Part shown: positions 1 to 8,299 of the stretch, piece by piece
Layout of the letters: every line of letters starts with the position of its first letter
Numbering within the stretch: position 1 is the first letter of the stretch
Assembly (NCBI RefSeq): GCF_000526995.1
Contig: NZ_AZUI01000001.1
Span: 744,001-808,000 of the forward strand
Source: Lacrimispora indolis DSM 755
GTDB lineage: Bacteria; Bacillota; Clostridia; Lachnospirales; Lachnospiraceae
DNA: 64,000 nt
Reading direction: 5' to 3'
The notes under the pieces: generated by a model
Seen by the model: only the letters and a program-made list of their open reading frames with translations
Database searches by the model: none
What the model was told of the DNA's origin: nothing
Position numbers and translations under genes: made by a program

Positions 1-450
1 CCACTCAGACTCCAGAGCCTTATCCCCGTGAATGCCTTTGGGTGTCTTTTTATAGGAGCTGTATACATTATGGTAGGAATCCATAATCAGCACGCTGGAG
101 ATATATTCTCCTGACAGGATCATATTGACCAGGCTCTGCTTGATAGTCCTCTGAATGGACGGATCAATGGCCCTGTTGTCAACATTTCTTAAAGCCTCCT
201 GAACATTTCTATCAAAATAGATCAGGTTGGAGAACTGGGTCACATTATCAAAGATCAGGGATAAGTTTCCCTTCAGGGCGCTGACCGTCTGAGTGCCTGC
301 ATTAAGAATCTCTTTTTTCGTATAAGAGCTGTTAATGACGGATATGACGGAAAAGGTGATCACAAAGGATAATAATACGACTGTCAAATACATAATCAGG
401 ATTTTTGTCTTAATCCTCATATTCCTCCATGCATCCATCAAACCAGCCAT
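1..450 (-). CDS. Sensor histidine kinase, N-terminal 150 residues only (runs off left edge)
   Basis: The frame is open from the ATG at 450 to the window edge, so the stop and catalytic part lie outside. GGAGG sits 5-6 bases before the ATG. A short basic head (IKTK near residues 13-16) is followed by one membrane segment (about 17-39) and an extracellular stretch (VQEALRN, IDPSIQRTIKQSLVN) typical of YesM-type kinases that sense extracellular sugars and signal to an AraC-type regulator. It is the third gene of a minus-strand run behind the GH94 phosphorylase and the cupin, which suggests it senses the sugar handled there. The N-terminal sequence type and topology support the call; the HisKA/HATPase part is not visible, so kinase identity is inferred. 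Confidence 0.75.
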   Translation of the reverse strand, partial: MAGLMDAWRNMRIKTKILIMYLTVVLLSFVITFSVISVINSSYTKKEILNAGTQTVSALKGNLSLIFDNVTQFSNLIYFDRNVQEALRNVDNRAIDPSIQRTIKQSLVNMILSGEYISSVLIMDSYHNVYSSYKKTPKGIHGDKALESEW

Positions 451-507
451 AGCAGCCTCCCATTCAAACGTTTTTTACCCTTATTCTAGCGATTTTGCCG
501 GGGAATG

Positions 508-912
508 TCAAAAGAAAGTTGGGATTGCATTGATCTGCTCCCTGCTTAAAAGCTCAGTAGGAGAATTCTTATCACAGGTATCCTGATTCTCAATAATCAG
601 GACGCTTCCTTCCTCATCCAGGGCATGGGTATGCCAGACTCCTTTCTTCACATTATAGAGCCGGTTTTTTACCATTCTCACACATTCCACCTCTCCCGGC
701 CGGTCTCCTCTTCCGCCTGAAATCAGAACGCAGTTCCCTTCCAGCAATACAAACACCTCATCTGTCTCCAGATGTCTCTGCATGGAAACCAGGCGTTCTG
801 CTCTCACATCATCACAATACCGCAGCACAGCCACTCTCCATGTTTCATAATCCACAAGAGGGGTATATCCCTCTTGGGAAATCTTAATGATATCAATCAA
901 TTCTCTATCCAC
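508..912 (-). CDS. Small cupin-domain protein
   Basis: A single-domain cupin of about 134 residues. The metal-binding cupin motif 1 is visible as HLETDEVFVLLEGNCVL (about residues 47-63), and GVWHTH (about 91-96) fits motif 2. The start is placed at a GTG at 912 because AGGAGG lies 5 bases upstream; the frame could extend to a GTG at 954 without a comparable site. Proteins of this size are often sugar-binding or ureidoglycolate-lyase-like cupins whose substrate cannot be read from sequence. It lies 66 bases downstream of the GH94 gene and 57 bases upstream of the kinase, so it probably belongs to the same transcript and may bind or isomerise the sugar released there. Confidence 0.8.
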   Translation of the reverse strand: MDRELIDIIKISQEGYTPLVDYETWRVAVLRYCDDVRAERLVSMQRHLETDEVFVLLEGNCVLISGGRGDRPGEVECVRMVKNRLYNVKKGVWHTHALDEEGSVLIIENQDTCDKNSPTELLSREQINAIPTFF

Positions 913-978
913 TCTGTCCTCCTGAATGAAGCAGCCATTCCCCTGCCCCTGCACCGCCTGGCTTTGAATCCGGTCTGC

Positions 979-3681
979 TTATTCTGCATTCAAATCAACC
1001 GTAATGGTATGAAGCTCCTGACCCGGCAGCTTTAAAAGCTCTTCTCTCCCAATGCCCCAATCCCTGTTTAAGGGTTGGCAGGGAATCCCATTTAATGAGA
1101 TACCGGTTATCCTATAGGTTTCCGGATCCAGACTCCGGGGATTTTTATAAATGACCTTCAAGCTTTTACCGGCAAATATCAGGGATGCCCATGCCTCATG
1201 CTGCCAGTCAAACTGCTCTTTTAAAAGCTGGGGTTTAAAAACCAGATCCCCATATTGCCCTCTGATTCCAAACATTTCAGTGATAACCGTAACAAGATAC
1301 CAGCTGGCGGCTCCTGTCAGATAGTGGTACACCCCTCTTCCCCTGGCATCCACGTATTCGGGAATTCCCGGGTATACCCTGCTCTTTTCGGAATTGCTGC
1401 AATGATCAAATAATGACATGAGGGCATGATATCCTTCCCTGGAAGCATTCCGCCTGTACAGGGCATTTCCGTACATCGTCGCCATATGGGAAAAAACTGC
1501 TCCATTTTCCTTATGTCCGTAAGCAAAACCAAACATCCTGCCTAAATCCATTTTCACCTCATGGAAATCCGTATTTAACCGGTATCCCCCGATGTCCTCT
1601 TTGTATAGATGAGCATGGGAAGCCTTCACGACCTCCCCCACCTGCCGGTCCGTTGCAACTCCTGACATAAGGGAAAAGACCTGACTGGTGAGCATCATCC
1701 GCACCTCTGCTGCCCCTTCTCCCTCTACTTTGTTTCCGGAATTGTCGTAGTATCCGTTATACCAGCCATACCCATTCCTGGAAGAAATCCATTCCGTTTC
1801 TCTTACATGATCAAATATCCAGGAAGCCTTTGCCCGCAGATCTGCCTGCAATTCCTCTCCATTTATGACTGCTTTTTTTCCTGAAATGCGGTGGGAACAG
1901 CTTCTGCAGTAATGAGCCAGTATTTCCTGTTTCTTACCAATATCATCGTAAACAGCCCTGTCCTCTGTTAACAGCTGCCTTATCTCCTGGGCAACTTCCA
2001 ATTCCTCCGTTCCCTGGGCTTTCAGCTCTTCCAGAAAATCAGCCAGCCCCTTTAAGTTATACCCATACATACAGGTAAATGCCACACTCTCCCCTCGCTG
2101 GGAAGCCAGGTCCAGGGCATCATTCCAGTCCGCCCCCCTGATCCTGATGTGGTTGTGCTCTCCCACATCATAAAAGGATGTGAGGTTCTGAACCAGAAGA
2201 TGCTCAAGGATTGTTCCTGAATAAATTTGACCCTCGCCATCCCGCTGCCGCTCCCCGTCTTCTGCCTTCCATTTAAGATCCTTTTCCTCCCCGCGGCAAA
2301 CCTGAACATCCTTAAAGTAGCTGTTGTTTTCCAGGAGGATCCCAAGATCTCCGGTCTGATGGACATATAATTCCGTGGTTAAAAAGGGCCATACCCCGTG
2401 ATCCATCCAAACCCTTGCAATGTTGTTTCTATCCGCAATAAATTCTCCCTGTCCACTTCCGATAATCGTGGCATTGGTCCCATCCATACGCACCCCGCCG
2501 AAATTGTCAATTAACATCTGACGGACCCCTGACGAATCCATCATCAGCAATGCCAGACAGTCCTGCCACAAATCTCTCCACCCCCGACCTCCTTTTCCAT
2601 AATCATGATGAGGCAGAAAGGAACAGCCGTAAATTCTCCGCAGCATGGGCTGAAAGCTTACCCACCGCATCCAAAGGTCAAAGACATGGTTTCCTGTGTT
2701 CAGTCTCACATTGACCTTGTTATTCCAGTAATCTGCGGTCTGTTCCCAGCACCTGTCAAACGCCCTTTCATTAAGAAACTGCTCACAGCTTTGTATCAGC
2801 TCTTCTTCCGTATTTCCATATCCCATTGCCACAAAATACGTTACCTTTTCCTTCGGCCCTATCCTGCATTCCTGAAAGCAAAGCCCTCCAAGAGCTTCAT
2901 AGCCGCCTGTCTCAAAATCCACACCCTGAGGCTTCAGCGGGTTTTCATATAAGGCTTTTGGATTTTCAAGATTTCCGCCTTCCCCTATAAAATCCTCTAA
3001 AACCGGGTAATATCCCACAGGACGCTGGAATTCATTCCCTCCAAATACGCCGTAAGACCGGTGGTTTCTCTTATGACCCCGTTCGTCAAAGGTCATGGCA
3101 GGAGTCACAATGACTCCGGAAGGTGTTGTTTTAATTCTGTGGAGAAGAGCCGTCACATGCCGGTGGTCCCTGATATTATCCGCAGAACGGGCATAGAGAG
3201 GGATGGCTGTGACTATCTGAATACTTTTATATTCGCCGGAAATATTTTCAATCTGGATCTTCATCAGCTCGGCCTTTTCTCCGGTGGCCGGAACAAGGCT
3301 GCTGATAGTCCCTTTTAGGCCCAGCTGTTTTAAAGTTCTGGTCAGCTTATGATGCATGAAGCCCGCTTCCACAGCCGCTGATTCCTTATGATCGGAAAAC
3401 AGCTGAGCCTGCTGCCAGGATGAACGGCCGGTCAGGGACCATAACCCCCTGCCGTCAACCCTGCACCATACATTTCTGGAGGATTTGTCGTTATGTAGAT
3501 TTTCACAGCTGACAGGAGGCATTAAAAAGGAATTCTGATCCATCTTGCTGTCCCCTCCCAGGTCAGGAGATACGCAGCTCATTACCCCGGACTCATTTGC
3601 CAGGGGAAAATATAAATAACTGGTCAGGTCCGGATTTTCCATATAAAAATCGCCCTGGTTTCCCTTAAACTCATATTTCAT
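979..3681 (-). CDS. GH94 family glycoside phosphorylase (cellobiose/laminaribiose phosphorylase-like)
   Basis: A 900-residue cytoplasmic enzyme with no signal peptide. GH94 enzymes cleave a beta-glucoside with inorganic phosphate to give a sugar-1-phosphate. The N-terminal beta-sandwich is followed by the (alpha/alpha)6 barrel carrying RIRGADWNDALDL; the Asp of ADWND near residue 518 corresponds to the general acid of the family. Other family-like blocks are GKGGRGWRDLWQD and YPGIPEYVDARGRG. The length exceeds cellobiose and chitobiose phosphorylases (about 800 residues) and is closer to laminaribiose phosphorylases, but substrate is not proven. The ATG at 3681 is chosen over an upstream TTG at 3702 because AAAGGA precedes it. 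First gene of a cluster with a cupin and a YesM-type kinase. Confidence 0.88.
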   Translation of the reverse strand: MKYEFKGNQGDFYMENPDLTSYLYFPLANESGVMSCVSPDLGGDSKMDQNSFLMPPVSCENLHNDKSSRNVWCRVDGRGLWSLTGRSSWQQAQLFSDHKESAAVEAGFMHHKLTRTLKQLGLKGTISSLVPATGEKAELMKIQIENISGEYKSIQIVTAIPLYARSADNIRDHRHVTALLHRIKTTPSGVIVTPAMTFDERGHKRNHRSYGVFGGNEFQRPVGYYPVLEDFIGEGGNLENPKALYENPLKPQGVDFETGGYEALGGLCFQECRIGPKEKVTYFVAMGYGNTEEELIQSCEQFLNERAFDRCWEQTADYWNNKVNVRLNTGNHVFDLWMRWVSFQPMLRRIYGCSFLPHHDYGKGGRGWRDLWQDCLALLMMDSSGVRQMLIDNFGGVRMDGTNATIIGSGQGEFIADRNNIARVWMDHGVWPFLTTELYVHQTGDLGILLENNSYFKDVQVCRGEEKDLKWKAEDGERQRDGEGQIYSGTILEHLLVQNLTSFYDVGEHNHIRIRGADWNDALDLASQRGESVAFTCMYGYNLKGLADFLEELKAQGTEELEVAQEIRQLLTEDRAVYDDIGKKQEILAHYCRSCSHRISGKKAVINGEELQADLRAKASWIFDHVRETEWISSRNGYGWYNGYYDNSGNKVEGEGAAEVRMMLTSQVFSLMSGVATDRQVGEVVKASHAHLYKEDIGGYRLNTDFHEVKMDLGRMFGFAYGHKENGAVFSHMATMYGNALYRRNASREGYHALMSLFDHCSNSEKSRVYPGIPEYVDARGRGVYHYLTGAASWYLVTVITEMFGIRGQYGDLVFKPQLLKEQFDWQHEAWASLIFAGKSLKVIYKNPRSLDPETYRITGISLNGIPCQPLNRDWGIGREELLKLPGQELHTITVDLNAE

Positions 3682-3823
3682 CCCAATTTCCCATCCTTTC
3701 AAGCGGGTAGTTTTCTTAAAGTATATCCCAAGCGGATGGATTACTGAATTTAATTATTTTGCTGAAAAGGTGATTTTTTTTACTTTATCAGATTCCTTTC
3801 GGTAAAAACTCCGCTCTCCTGCG

Positions 3824-3852
3824 TTGCTTTTCTTCCTGAGATTGATTATAAT
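3824..3852 (+). promoter_or_regulatory. Sigma-A promoter for the PHP phosphatase gene
   Basis: TTGCTT (3824-3829) and TATAAT (3847-3852) are separated by exactly 17 bases and lie just ahead of the AAGGAG site and ATG at 3879. The start point would be a few bases downstream, giving a short leader. Confidence 0.7.
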
Positions 3853-3878
3853 GAATTTAATTTTGAAAGGAGAACCCC

Positions 3879-4676
3879 ATGCTGCCAGACTACCATTTTC
3901 ATACGGATTTTTCAGGAGACTCCCAAACTCCCATGCGTGCCCAGCTAGAGCGGGCCTTAAGCCTTGGAATGACATCCCTCTGCGTTACGGACCACCATGA
4001 TTATGACGTGGATTCTGTCATTGATTTTACCCTTCAGACGGATCAGTATTTTGAGGCAATGTCTGCCTTAAGAGACGAATATAAGGACCGGATCGATCTT
4101 CGCATAGGGATTGAGCTGGGACTTCAGACTCATTTAAAGGAATATTACAGGGAATTGTTATCAGCCTATCCCTTTGATTTTGTTATCGGCTCCACTCATT
4201 TCATTAATAGAAAGGATCCTGCTTATCCTGAATTTTTTGAAGGAAGAGAGGAACAGGAGGCATATCTTCAATATTTCCAGGCCACACTGGATAATGTGAA
4301 AAATATTGACAACTATGATGTGGCAGGCCACATTGACTACATTGTCCGTTATGGCCCCAATAAGGCTCTTTACTACAGCTACGAAGCCTACCGGGATATT
4401 CTTGACGGCATTTTAAGGGCCATTATAGAACGGGGTAAGGGAATTGAATGCAACACAGCCGGACTCCGGAAAGGGATCGGACAGCCAAACCCCTGTGACA
4501 GAATATTAATGCGGTATAAGGAATTAGGCGGGGAGATCATAACCATAGGCTCCGATGCCCACATACCGGAAGATTTAGGCGCGGACTTTCATACAGCCAG
4601 GGAGCTTTTAAAGCAATGCGGATTTTCCTATTATACTGAATTTCGCGGACGCAATCCGGAATTCAAGCCAATATAA
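3879..4676 (+). CDS. Histidinol-phosphatase HisJ-family PHP phosphoesterase
   Basis: A 265-residue PHP-domain metallophosphatase. The four PHP motifs are present: HFHTD (6-10), TDHHDYD (37-43), GIELG (77-81) with STHF (105-108), and SDAH near residue 230, which together bind the metal cluster. The length matches the HisJ/HisK monofunctional histidinol-phosphatases that dephosphorylate L-histidinol phosphate in histidine synthesis. No other his gene is nearby; instead serine dehydratase follows after 39 bases, so it may act on another phosphoester in serine or one-carbon metabolism. AAGGAG lies 7 bases before the ATG. The fold is certain, the exact substrate less so. Confidence 0.85.
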   Translation: MLPDYHFHTDFSGDSQTPMRAQLERALSLGMTSLCVTDHHDYDVDSVIDFTLQTDQYFEAMSALRDEYKDRIDLRIGIELGLQTHLKEYYRELLSAYPFDFVIGSTHFINRKDPAYPEFFEGREEQEAYLQYFQATLDNVKNIDNYDVAGHIDYIVRYGPNKALYYSYEAYRDILDGILRAIIERGKGIECNTAGLRKGIGQPNPCDRILMRYKELGGEIITIGSDAHIPEDLGADFHTARELLKQCGFSYYTEFRGRNPEFKPI

Positions 4677-4715
4677 ACGAATGAGAGAAACCATGCTCAG
4701 AATTGGAGGATTGCA

Positions 4716-5375
4716 ATGAATGTATTTGATATTATCGGCCCTGTCATGATCGGGCCTTCCAGCTCCCATACGGCAGGCGCCGCCCGTATCGGCAAAACGG
4801 CCGCCCTGCTCTTAGGTGCTCCTGTGGCAAAGGCAGATATCCTGTTTCACGGCTCCTTTGCAAAAACTTATAAAGGGCACGGCACAGACAAAGCCATGGT
4901 AGGGGGGATCTTAAAACTGGACCCCTGGGACCCGGGAATCCGTACAAGCCTTGAGACGGCAGAAGAACAGGGAATATCCATCACATTCCGCACCGGCACC
5001 ATTGAAAATGCCCATCCAAACACGGCGCTTGTCACCTTAACCTCGGCTGATGGCAGCAGCATTTCCGTCCAGGGAGCATCCGTTGGAGGCGGAAACATCG
5101 TTATAACCAAGGTAAATGACATGGAGGTTTATTTTACCGGGCAGAACACCACCCTGATTGTCATGCACCAGGATGTTCCCGGTATCATTGCCCATGTCAC
5201 AAACCTGGTGGCCTTAGGCAATGCCAATATCTGCAATTTCCGTTTAAACAGACAGGAAAAACGTGGACTTGCCATCATGACCATTGAGATGGATTCTGAT
5301 TTTGACCAGTCCCTTGTCTCCCAGATCCAAACCATCCCTCATGTATATAACACAATTTTGTTAAAACTAAACTGA
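4716..5375 (+). CDS. sdaAB: L-serine dehydratase, iron-sulfur-dependent, beta subunit
   Basis: A 219-residue small subunit of the two-part [4Fe-4S] L-serine dehydratase, which deaminates serine to pyruvate and ammonia. The N-terminal half carries the conserved GPSSSHTAGAARIG block (about 13-26). The C-terminal part (about 150-219) is an ACT domain (VMHQDVPGIIAHVTNLV) that usually senses amino acids. TTGGAGGA stands before the ATG. The alpha subunit follows after 61 bases that form a stem-loop, so the two are probably one transcript, possibly together with the upstream PHP gene. Length and partner arrangement are normal for Clostridia. Confidence 0.95.
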   Translation: MNVFDIIGPVMIGPSSSHTAGAARIGKTAALLLGAPVAKADILFHGSFAKTYKGHGTDKAMVGGILKLDPWDPGIRTSLETAEEQGISITFRTGTIENAHPNTALVTLTSADGSSISVQGASVGGGNIVITKVNDMEVYFTGQNTTLIVMHQDVPGIIAHVTNLVALGNANICNFRLNRQEKRGLAIMTIEMDSDFDQSLVSQIQTIPHVYNTILLKLN

Positions 5376-5410
5376 CACGGTCCCTTGAAGCAGAAATGGG
5401 ATACCGTGTC
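5374..5410 (+). other. Stem-loop between sdaAB and sdaAA
   Basis: GACACGGTCCC (5374-5384) pairs with GGG-AT-ACCGTGTC (5398-5410), an 11-bp stem with a 2-base bulge. It begins inside the sdaAB stop codon. No T-run follows, so it looks like an RNA processing, stability or coupling element rather than a terminator. Confidence 0.6.
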
Positions 5411-5436
5411 AGAAGCATACTCAACAGGAGGAATCT

Positions 5437-6333
5437 ATGCAATTAAAATATAATTCCGTGGAAGAGCTTGTGGCAGCCGCTTCATCTTCCAATAAAAAAA
5501 TATCGGAAATCGTGCTGGCACAGCAGGCCGAGGATATGGAAACCACCGAAGAGACCGTATACTCCACCATGGAAAACAGCTTTGAAGTTATGAGACAATC
5601 GGTATCAGACGGCATGGATGAAACCCTCCGCTCTCCAAGCGGGCTTTCCGGAGGCGCTGCCGCCAGACTAAAAAAGGCGGTGGACGAAGGAAAGAACCAT
5701 TACGGTCATCTTCTGGGCAATGCCATCAGCATGGCTCTGGCCGTGACGGAATATAATTCCTGCATGGGTCAGATCGTGGCTGCTCCTACGGCAGGCTCCT
5801 GCGGAGTCATTCCGGCAGCCCTTATTTCCGTGATGGAGGAATTTGATCTTCCAAAACACGACATCATCATGTCCCTGTTCACCTCATCAGCCATTGGCAT
5901 GGTCATTGCCAAATGCGCCAGCATTGCCGGTGCAGAAGGCGGCTGTCAGGCAGAGGTAGGCTCTGCATCCGCCATGGCGGCGGCTGCCCTTACGGAAATC
6001 TTCGGCGGCACTCCCCAGATGGTCTCTGACAGCTGCGCCATTGCCCTTAAAAATACCATGGGCCTGGTGTGTGATCCGGTGGCAGGCCTGGTGGAGGTTC
6101 CCTGCATTAAGCGCAACGCCATGGGTGTTGCCAATGCCTTTACCGCCTCAGAGCTTGCCTGTGCCGGGATCACAAGTGCCATCCCAGCAGACGAGGTGAT
6201 CCTGGCCATGAAACAGGTGGGAAACATGATGTCCTCCTCCTTAAAAGAAACCTCTGAAGGCGGCCTTGCCGCCACCCCTACAGGGTGCCGTCTTCGCAAG
6301 CAGATTTTTGGCTCGGATTCCCCTTCATCATGA
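5437..6333 (+). CDS. sdaAA: L-serine dehydratase, iron-sulfur-dependent, alpha subunit
   Basis: A 298-residue catalytic subunit partnering the beta subunit just upstream. Recognisable blocks are LSGGAAARL (about 69-77), APTAGSCGVIPAAL (about 111-124), AGAEGGCQAEVGSA (about 165-178) and GLVCDPVAGLVEVPC (about 210-224). The cysteines in the last three blocks are those that ligate the [4Fe-4S] cluster in this family. CAGGAGG precedes the ATG. Its stop overlaps the convergent YcxB-like gene by 6 bases, so the two transcripts run into each other without a visible terminator between them. Confidence 0.95.
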   Translation: MQLKYNSVEELVAAASSSNKKISEIVLAQQAEDMETTEETVYSTMENSFEVMRQSVSDGMDETLRSPSGLSGGAAARLKKAVDEGKNHYGHLLGNAISMALAVTEYNSCMGQIVAAPTAGSCGVIPAALISVMEEFDLPKHDIIMSLFTSSAIGMVIAKCASIAGAEGGCQAEVGSASAMAAAALTEIFGGTPQMVSDSCAIALKNTMGLVCDPVAGLVEVPCIKRNAMGVANAFTASELACAGITSAIPADEVILAMKQVGNMMSSSLKETSEGGLAATPTGCRLRKQIFGSDSPSS

Positions 6334-6819
6334 AGCCGTCCCCTTGCCGTTTGTTCTGATCTTTGAGACAACATAAGCGTAAAATTCATCTTTTTCTTCT
6401 TTTAAAACCCGGTTTGTCAACACAAAACCATGAGTGGAATCGGAAAAGATCAGGATCATGCCGGGTTTCCGGGCAACTCTCCTGATTTTTTCCCACCTGG
6501 TTTCCGAACAGTTCTCTCCCAGCTTCACATAAATCCCCTTATCGTCAAAGCGCACCAAGGTATCCTGTCTGATGGCAGCAGCCTGGTTCCTCGCCTTCCA
6601 ATAAGCTAAAACAGGCTGAATCAACGGAAACAGGCAGCAGCCCAGGATTACACAGATCTTGAAAAAAAGGCCGGATGAATTCCATCTGGCCACTCCAAGA
6701 GCAAAAACTGCCGCTGTAAAAATGATATTGCACACACCAACCATGGAACCATAAATATAGTACATGGATAACTGCCAGATATCTGACGCCGTATTCCTGT
6801 AAGTATATTGGTATTTCAT
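6328..6819 (-). CDS. YcxB-like membrane protein
   Basis: A 163-residue protein with two hydrophobic segments near residues 20-65 and a soluble C-terminal domain of YcxB type (FDDKGIYVKLGENCSETRWE, then ILIFSDSTHGFVL). YcxB-like proteins are widespread in Firmicutes and have no established function. The start is the ATG at 6819, preceded by AGGAAAGGAAG; a longer frame through a TTG would read into a dispersed repeat. It is a single gene. Its upstream region is a repeat copy that also supplies a plausible TATACT minus-10 box at about 6885-6890. Confidence 0.75.
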   Translation of the reverse strand: MKYQYTYRNTASDIWQLSMYYIYGSMVGVCNIIFTAAVFALGVARWNSSGLFFKICVILGCCLFPLIQPVLAYWKARNQAAAIRQDTLVRFDDKGIYVKLGENCSETRWEKIRRVARKPGMILIFSDSTHGFVLTNRVLKEEKDEFYAYVVSKIRTNGKGTAS

Positions 6820-6838
6820 TTCTTTCTTCCTTTCCTGA

Positions 6839-6907
6839 GTCAAGCGGATGTCCGCAATCCGCTTTGCTGCTTGATTCGGTTAAAGTATACCCCAAGTGTA
6901 TTTCATT
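6839..6907. repeat. Dispersed palindromic repeat, family B, copy 1
   Basis: Core GTCAAGCGGAT followed by a 7-base spacer and ATCCGCTT, then GCTGCTTGATTC, TTAA and AATGAAAT-type ends. AGCGGAT/ATCCGCT form an inner hairpin and TCAAG/CTTGA an outer one. The same arrangement recurs at 20122-20184 and, without the AT-rich end, at 47671-47706. It lies directly upstream of the YcxB-like gene. Confidence 0.75.
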
Positions 6908-6910
6908 ATG

Positions 6911-6951
6911 AAAAAATAGAATCAGGCATTAATAAAAGAAATGCCTGATTC
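6911..6951 (-). terminator. Terminator of the TRAP transporter operon
   Basis: On the minus strand GAATCAGGCATT pairs perfectly with AATGCCTGATTC (12 bp, 9-base loop) and is followed by TATTTTTTC. It stands 56 bases after the dctM stop. Confidence 0.88.
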
Positions 6952-7006
6952 CATAGCCTTCTTATGGGTTCATGTTACCATTGCCCGCCGGGGCGCTGCA
7001 GGATCA

Positions 7007-8299
7007 TCATTTTACCAACAGGGAAGGCAGCCCTAAGCTGATGGCCGGAACAAAGGTGATCAGCAAGAGCGTGATAATCATACAAACATAAAAGGGAAGT
7101 GTCGCCTTAACAACTTTTTCCATTGGGAGCTTGGCCACCGCAGAACCGATAAACAACACGGCCCCTACCGGAGGAGTCAGAAGACCGATGCCGCAGTTCA
7201 ACACCACGATAATACCGAACTGGACCGGATCAATGCCAATGGAGGTTGCAATAGGAAGCAAAATAGGCGTTGCAATAAGGATGATGGGTGACATATCCAT
7301 GATACATCCCAATATCAGGAGGATCAGATTCAAAAGCAATGCCAGCAGAATCGGATTGTCTGTTATTCCGGTAATGGCACTTGCCGCCAGATCCGGAACA
7401 TGGAGTGTGGTCAGGCAATATCCAAATACATTGGAGGTGGCAATCAGGATTAGAACAATGGCAAGGGTGTTGACACAATCCTCCATAACCTTCCATACGC
7501 CTTTCCAGTCCAGACCTTTGTAAATGAACACACTGACGATCAGGCTATAGATAACTGCAATAGCAGCAGATTCCGTTGCCGTAAACACGCCTCCTACCAC
7601 ACCGAACACAACGATCAGCACGGCTGCCAGGGCCCAGAAGGATACTCCAAGCTGTTTCACAAGATTCTTGATACTGAATTTATCTCCCTTTGGATAGTTT
7701 CTCTTTACAGAGATAATATAAGAACCTATCATGAGAGACAGTGCAAGAATGGCTCCGGGAATATAACCTGCAAGGAACAGGCTTCCAACGGAGATTCCGC
7801 CTGCCGTAGTCGCATAGATGACCATGTTGTGGCTGGGAGGTACCAGAAGTCCCTCACAGGAGGAGGTAATGGTCACAGCTGTTGAAAAGTCATCATCATA
7901 GCCCTGATCCACCATCATAGGGATGAGAATGGAGCCTAAGGAAGCCGTATCAGCAGCGGCGGAACCGGAAATTCCTCCAAAGAAATAGGAAGCAACGATA
8001 TTAACCATGGCCATTCCGCCCCGCATCCATCCCACACAGGCATTGGCCAAAGCAATGAGTTTCTCGGAAATGCCGCCGGATCCCATTAAAACTCCCATGG
8101 TAATAAAGAACGGTACCGCCATGAGACTGAAGGAACTGATTCCTTTCACCATCTGCTGACAGATGATCGTGAAGGATTTTCCCTGGGAAAGCAGACAGAA
8201 CACTGCAGAAAGAGCTACTGCATAAGCAATTGGAAAACGCAGGAGTACCATCAGAAAGAAGCTACCCAATAAAATAAGAATTACTATATTGCCGCTCAT
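7007..8299 (-). CDS. dctM: TRAP transporter large permease subunit DctM
   Basis: A 430-residue integral membrane protein with about 12 hydrophobic segments, the ion-coupled transport subunit of a tripartite ATP-independent periplasmic-type transporter. Typical stretches are the N-terminal FPIAYAVALSA, FFGGISGSAAADTASLGSI (about 106-124), TATESAAIAVIYSLI and LNCGIGLLTPPVGAVLF (about 367-383). Its start overlaps the dctQ stop (TAATG), showing coupled translation. It works with DctQ and the lipoprotein DctP encoded just upstream, driving uptake of a small organic acid with the sodium or proton gradient. Confidence 0.95.
   Translation of the reverse strand: MSGNIVILILLGSFFLMVLLRFPIAYAVALSAVFCLLSQGKSFTIICQQMVKGISSFSLMAVPFFITMGVLMGSGGISEKLIALANACVGWMRGGMAMVNIVASYFFGGISGSAAADTASLGSILIPMMVDQGYDDDFSTAVTITSSCEGLLVPPSHNMVIYATTAGGISVGSLFLAGYIPGAILALSLMIGSYIISVKRNYPKGDKFSIKNLVKQLGVSFWALAAVLIVVFGVVGGVFTATESAAIAVIYSLIVSVFIYKGLDWKGVWKVMEDCVNTLAIVLILIATSNVFGYCLTTLHVPDLAASAITGITDNPILLALLLNLILLILGCIMDMSPIILIATPILLPIATSIGIDPVQFGIIVVLNCGIGLLTPPVGAVLFIGSAVAKLPMEKVVKATLPFYVCMIITLLLITFVPAISLGLPSLLVK

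Noticed and set aside
3754..3975. Open frame of 73 codons on the minus strand opposite the start of the PHP phosphatase gene
   Set aside because: It lacks a ribosome site, overlaps a clearly coding gene and its promoter, and its product is not protein-like.
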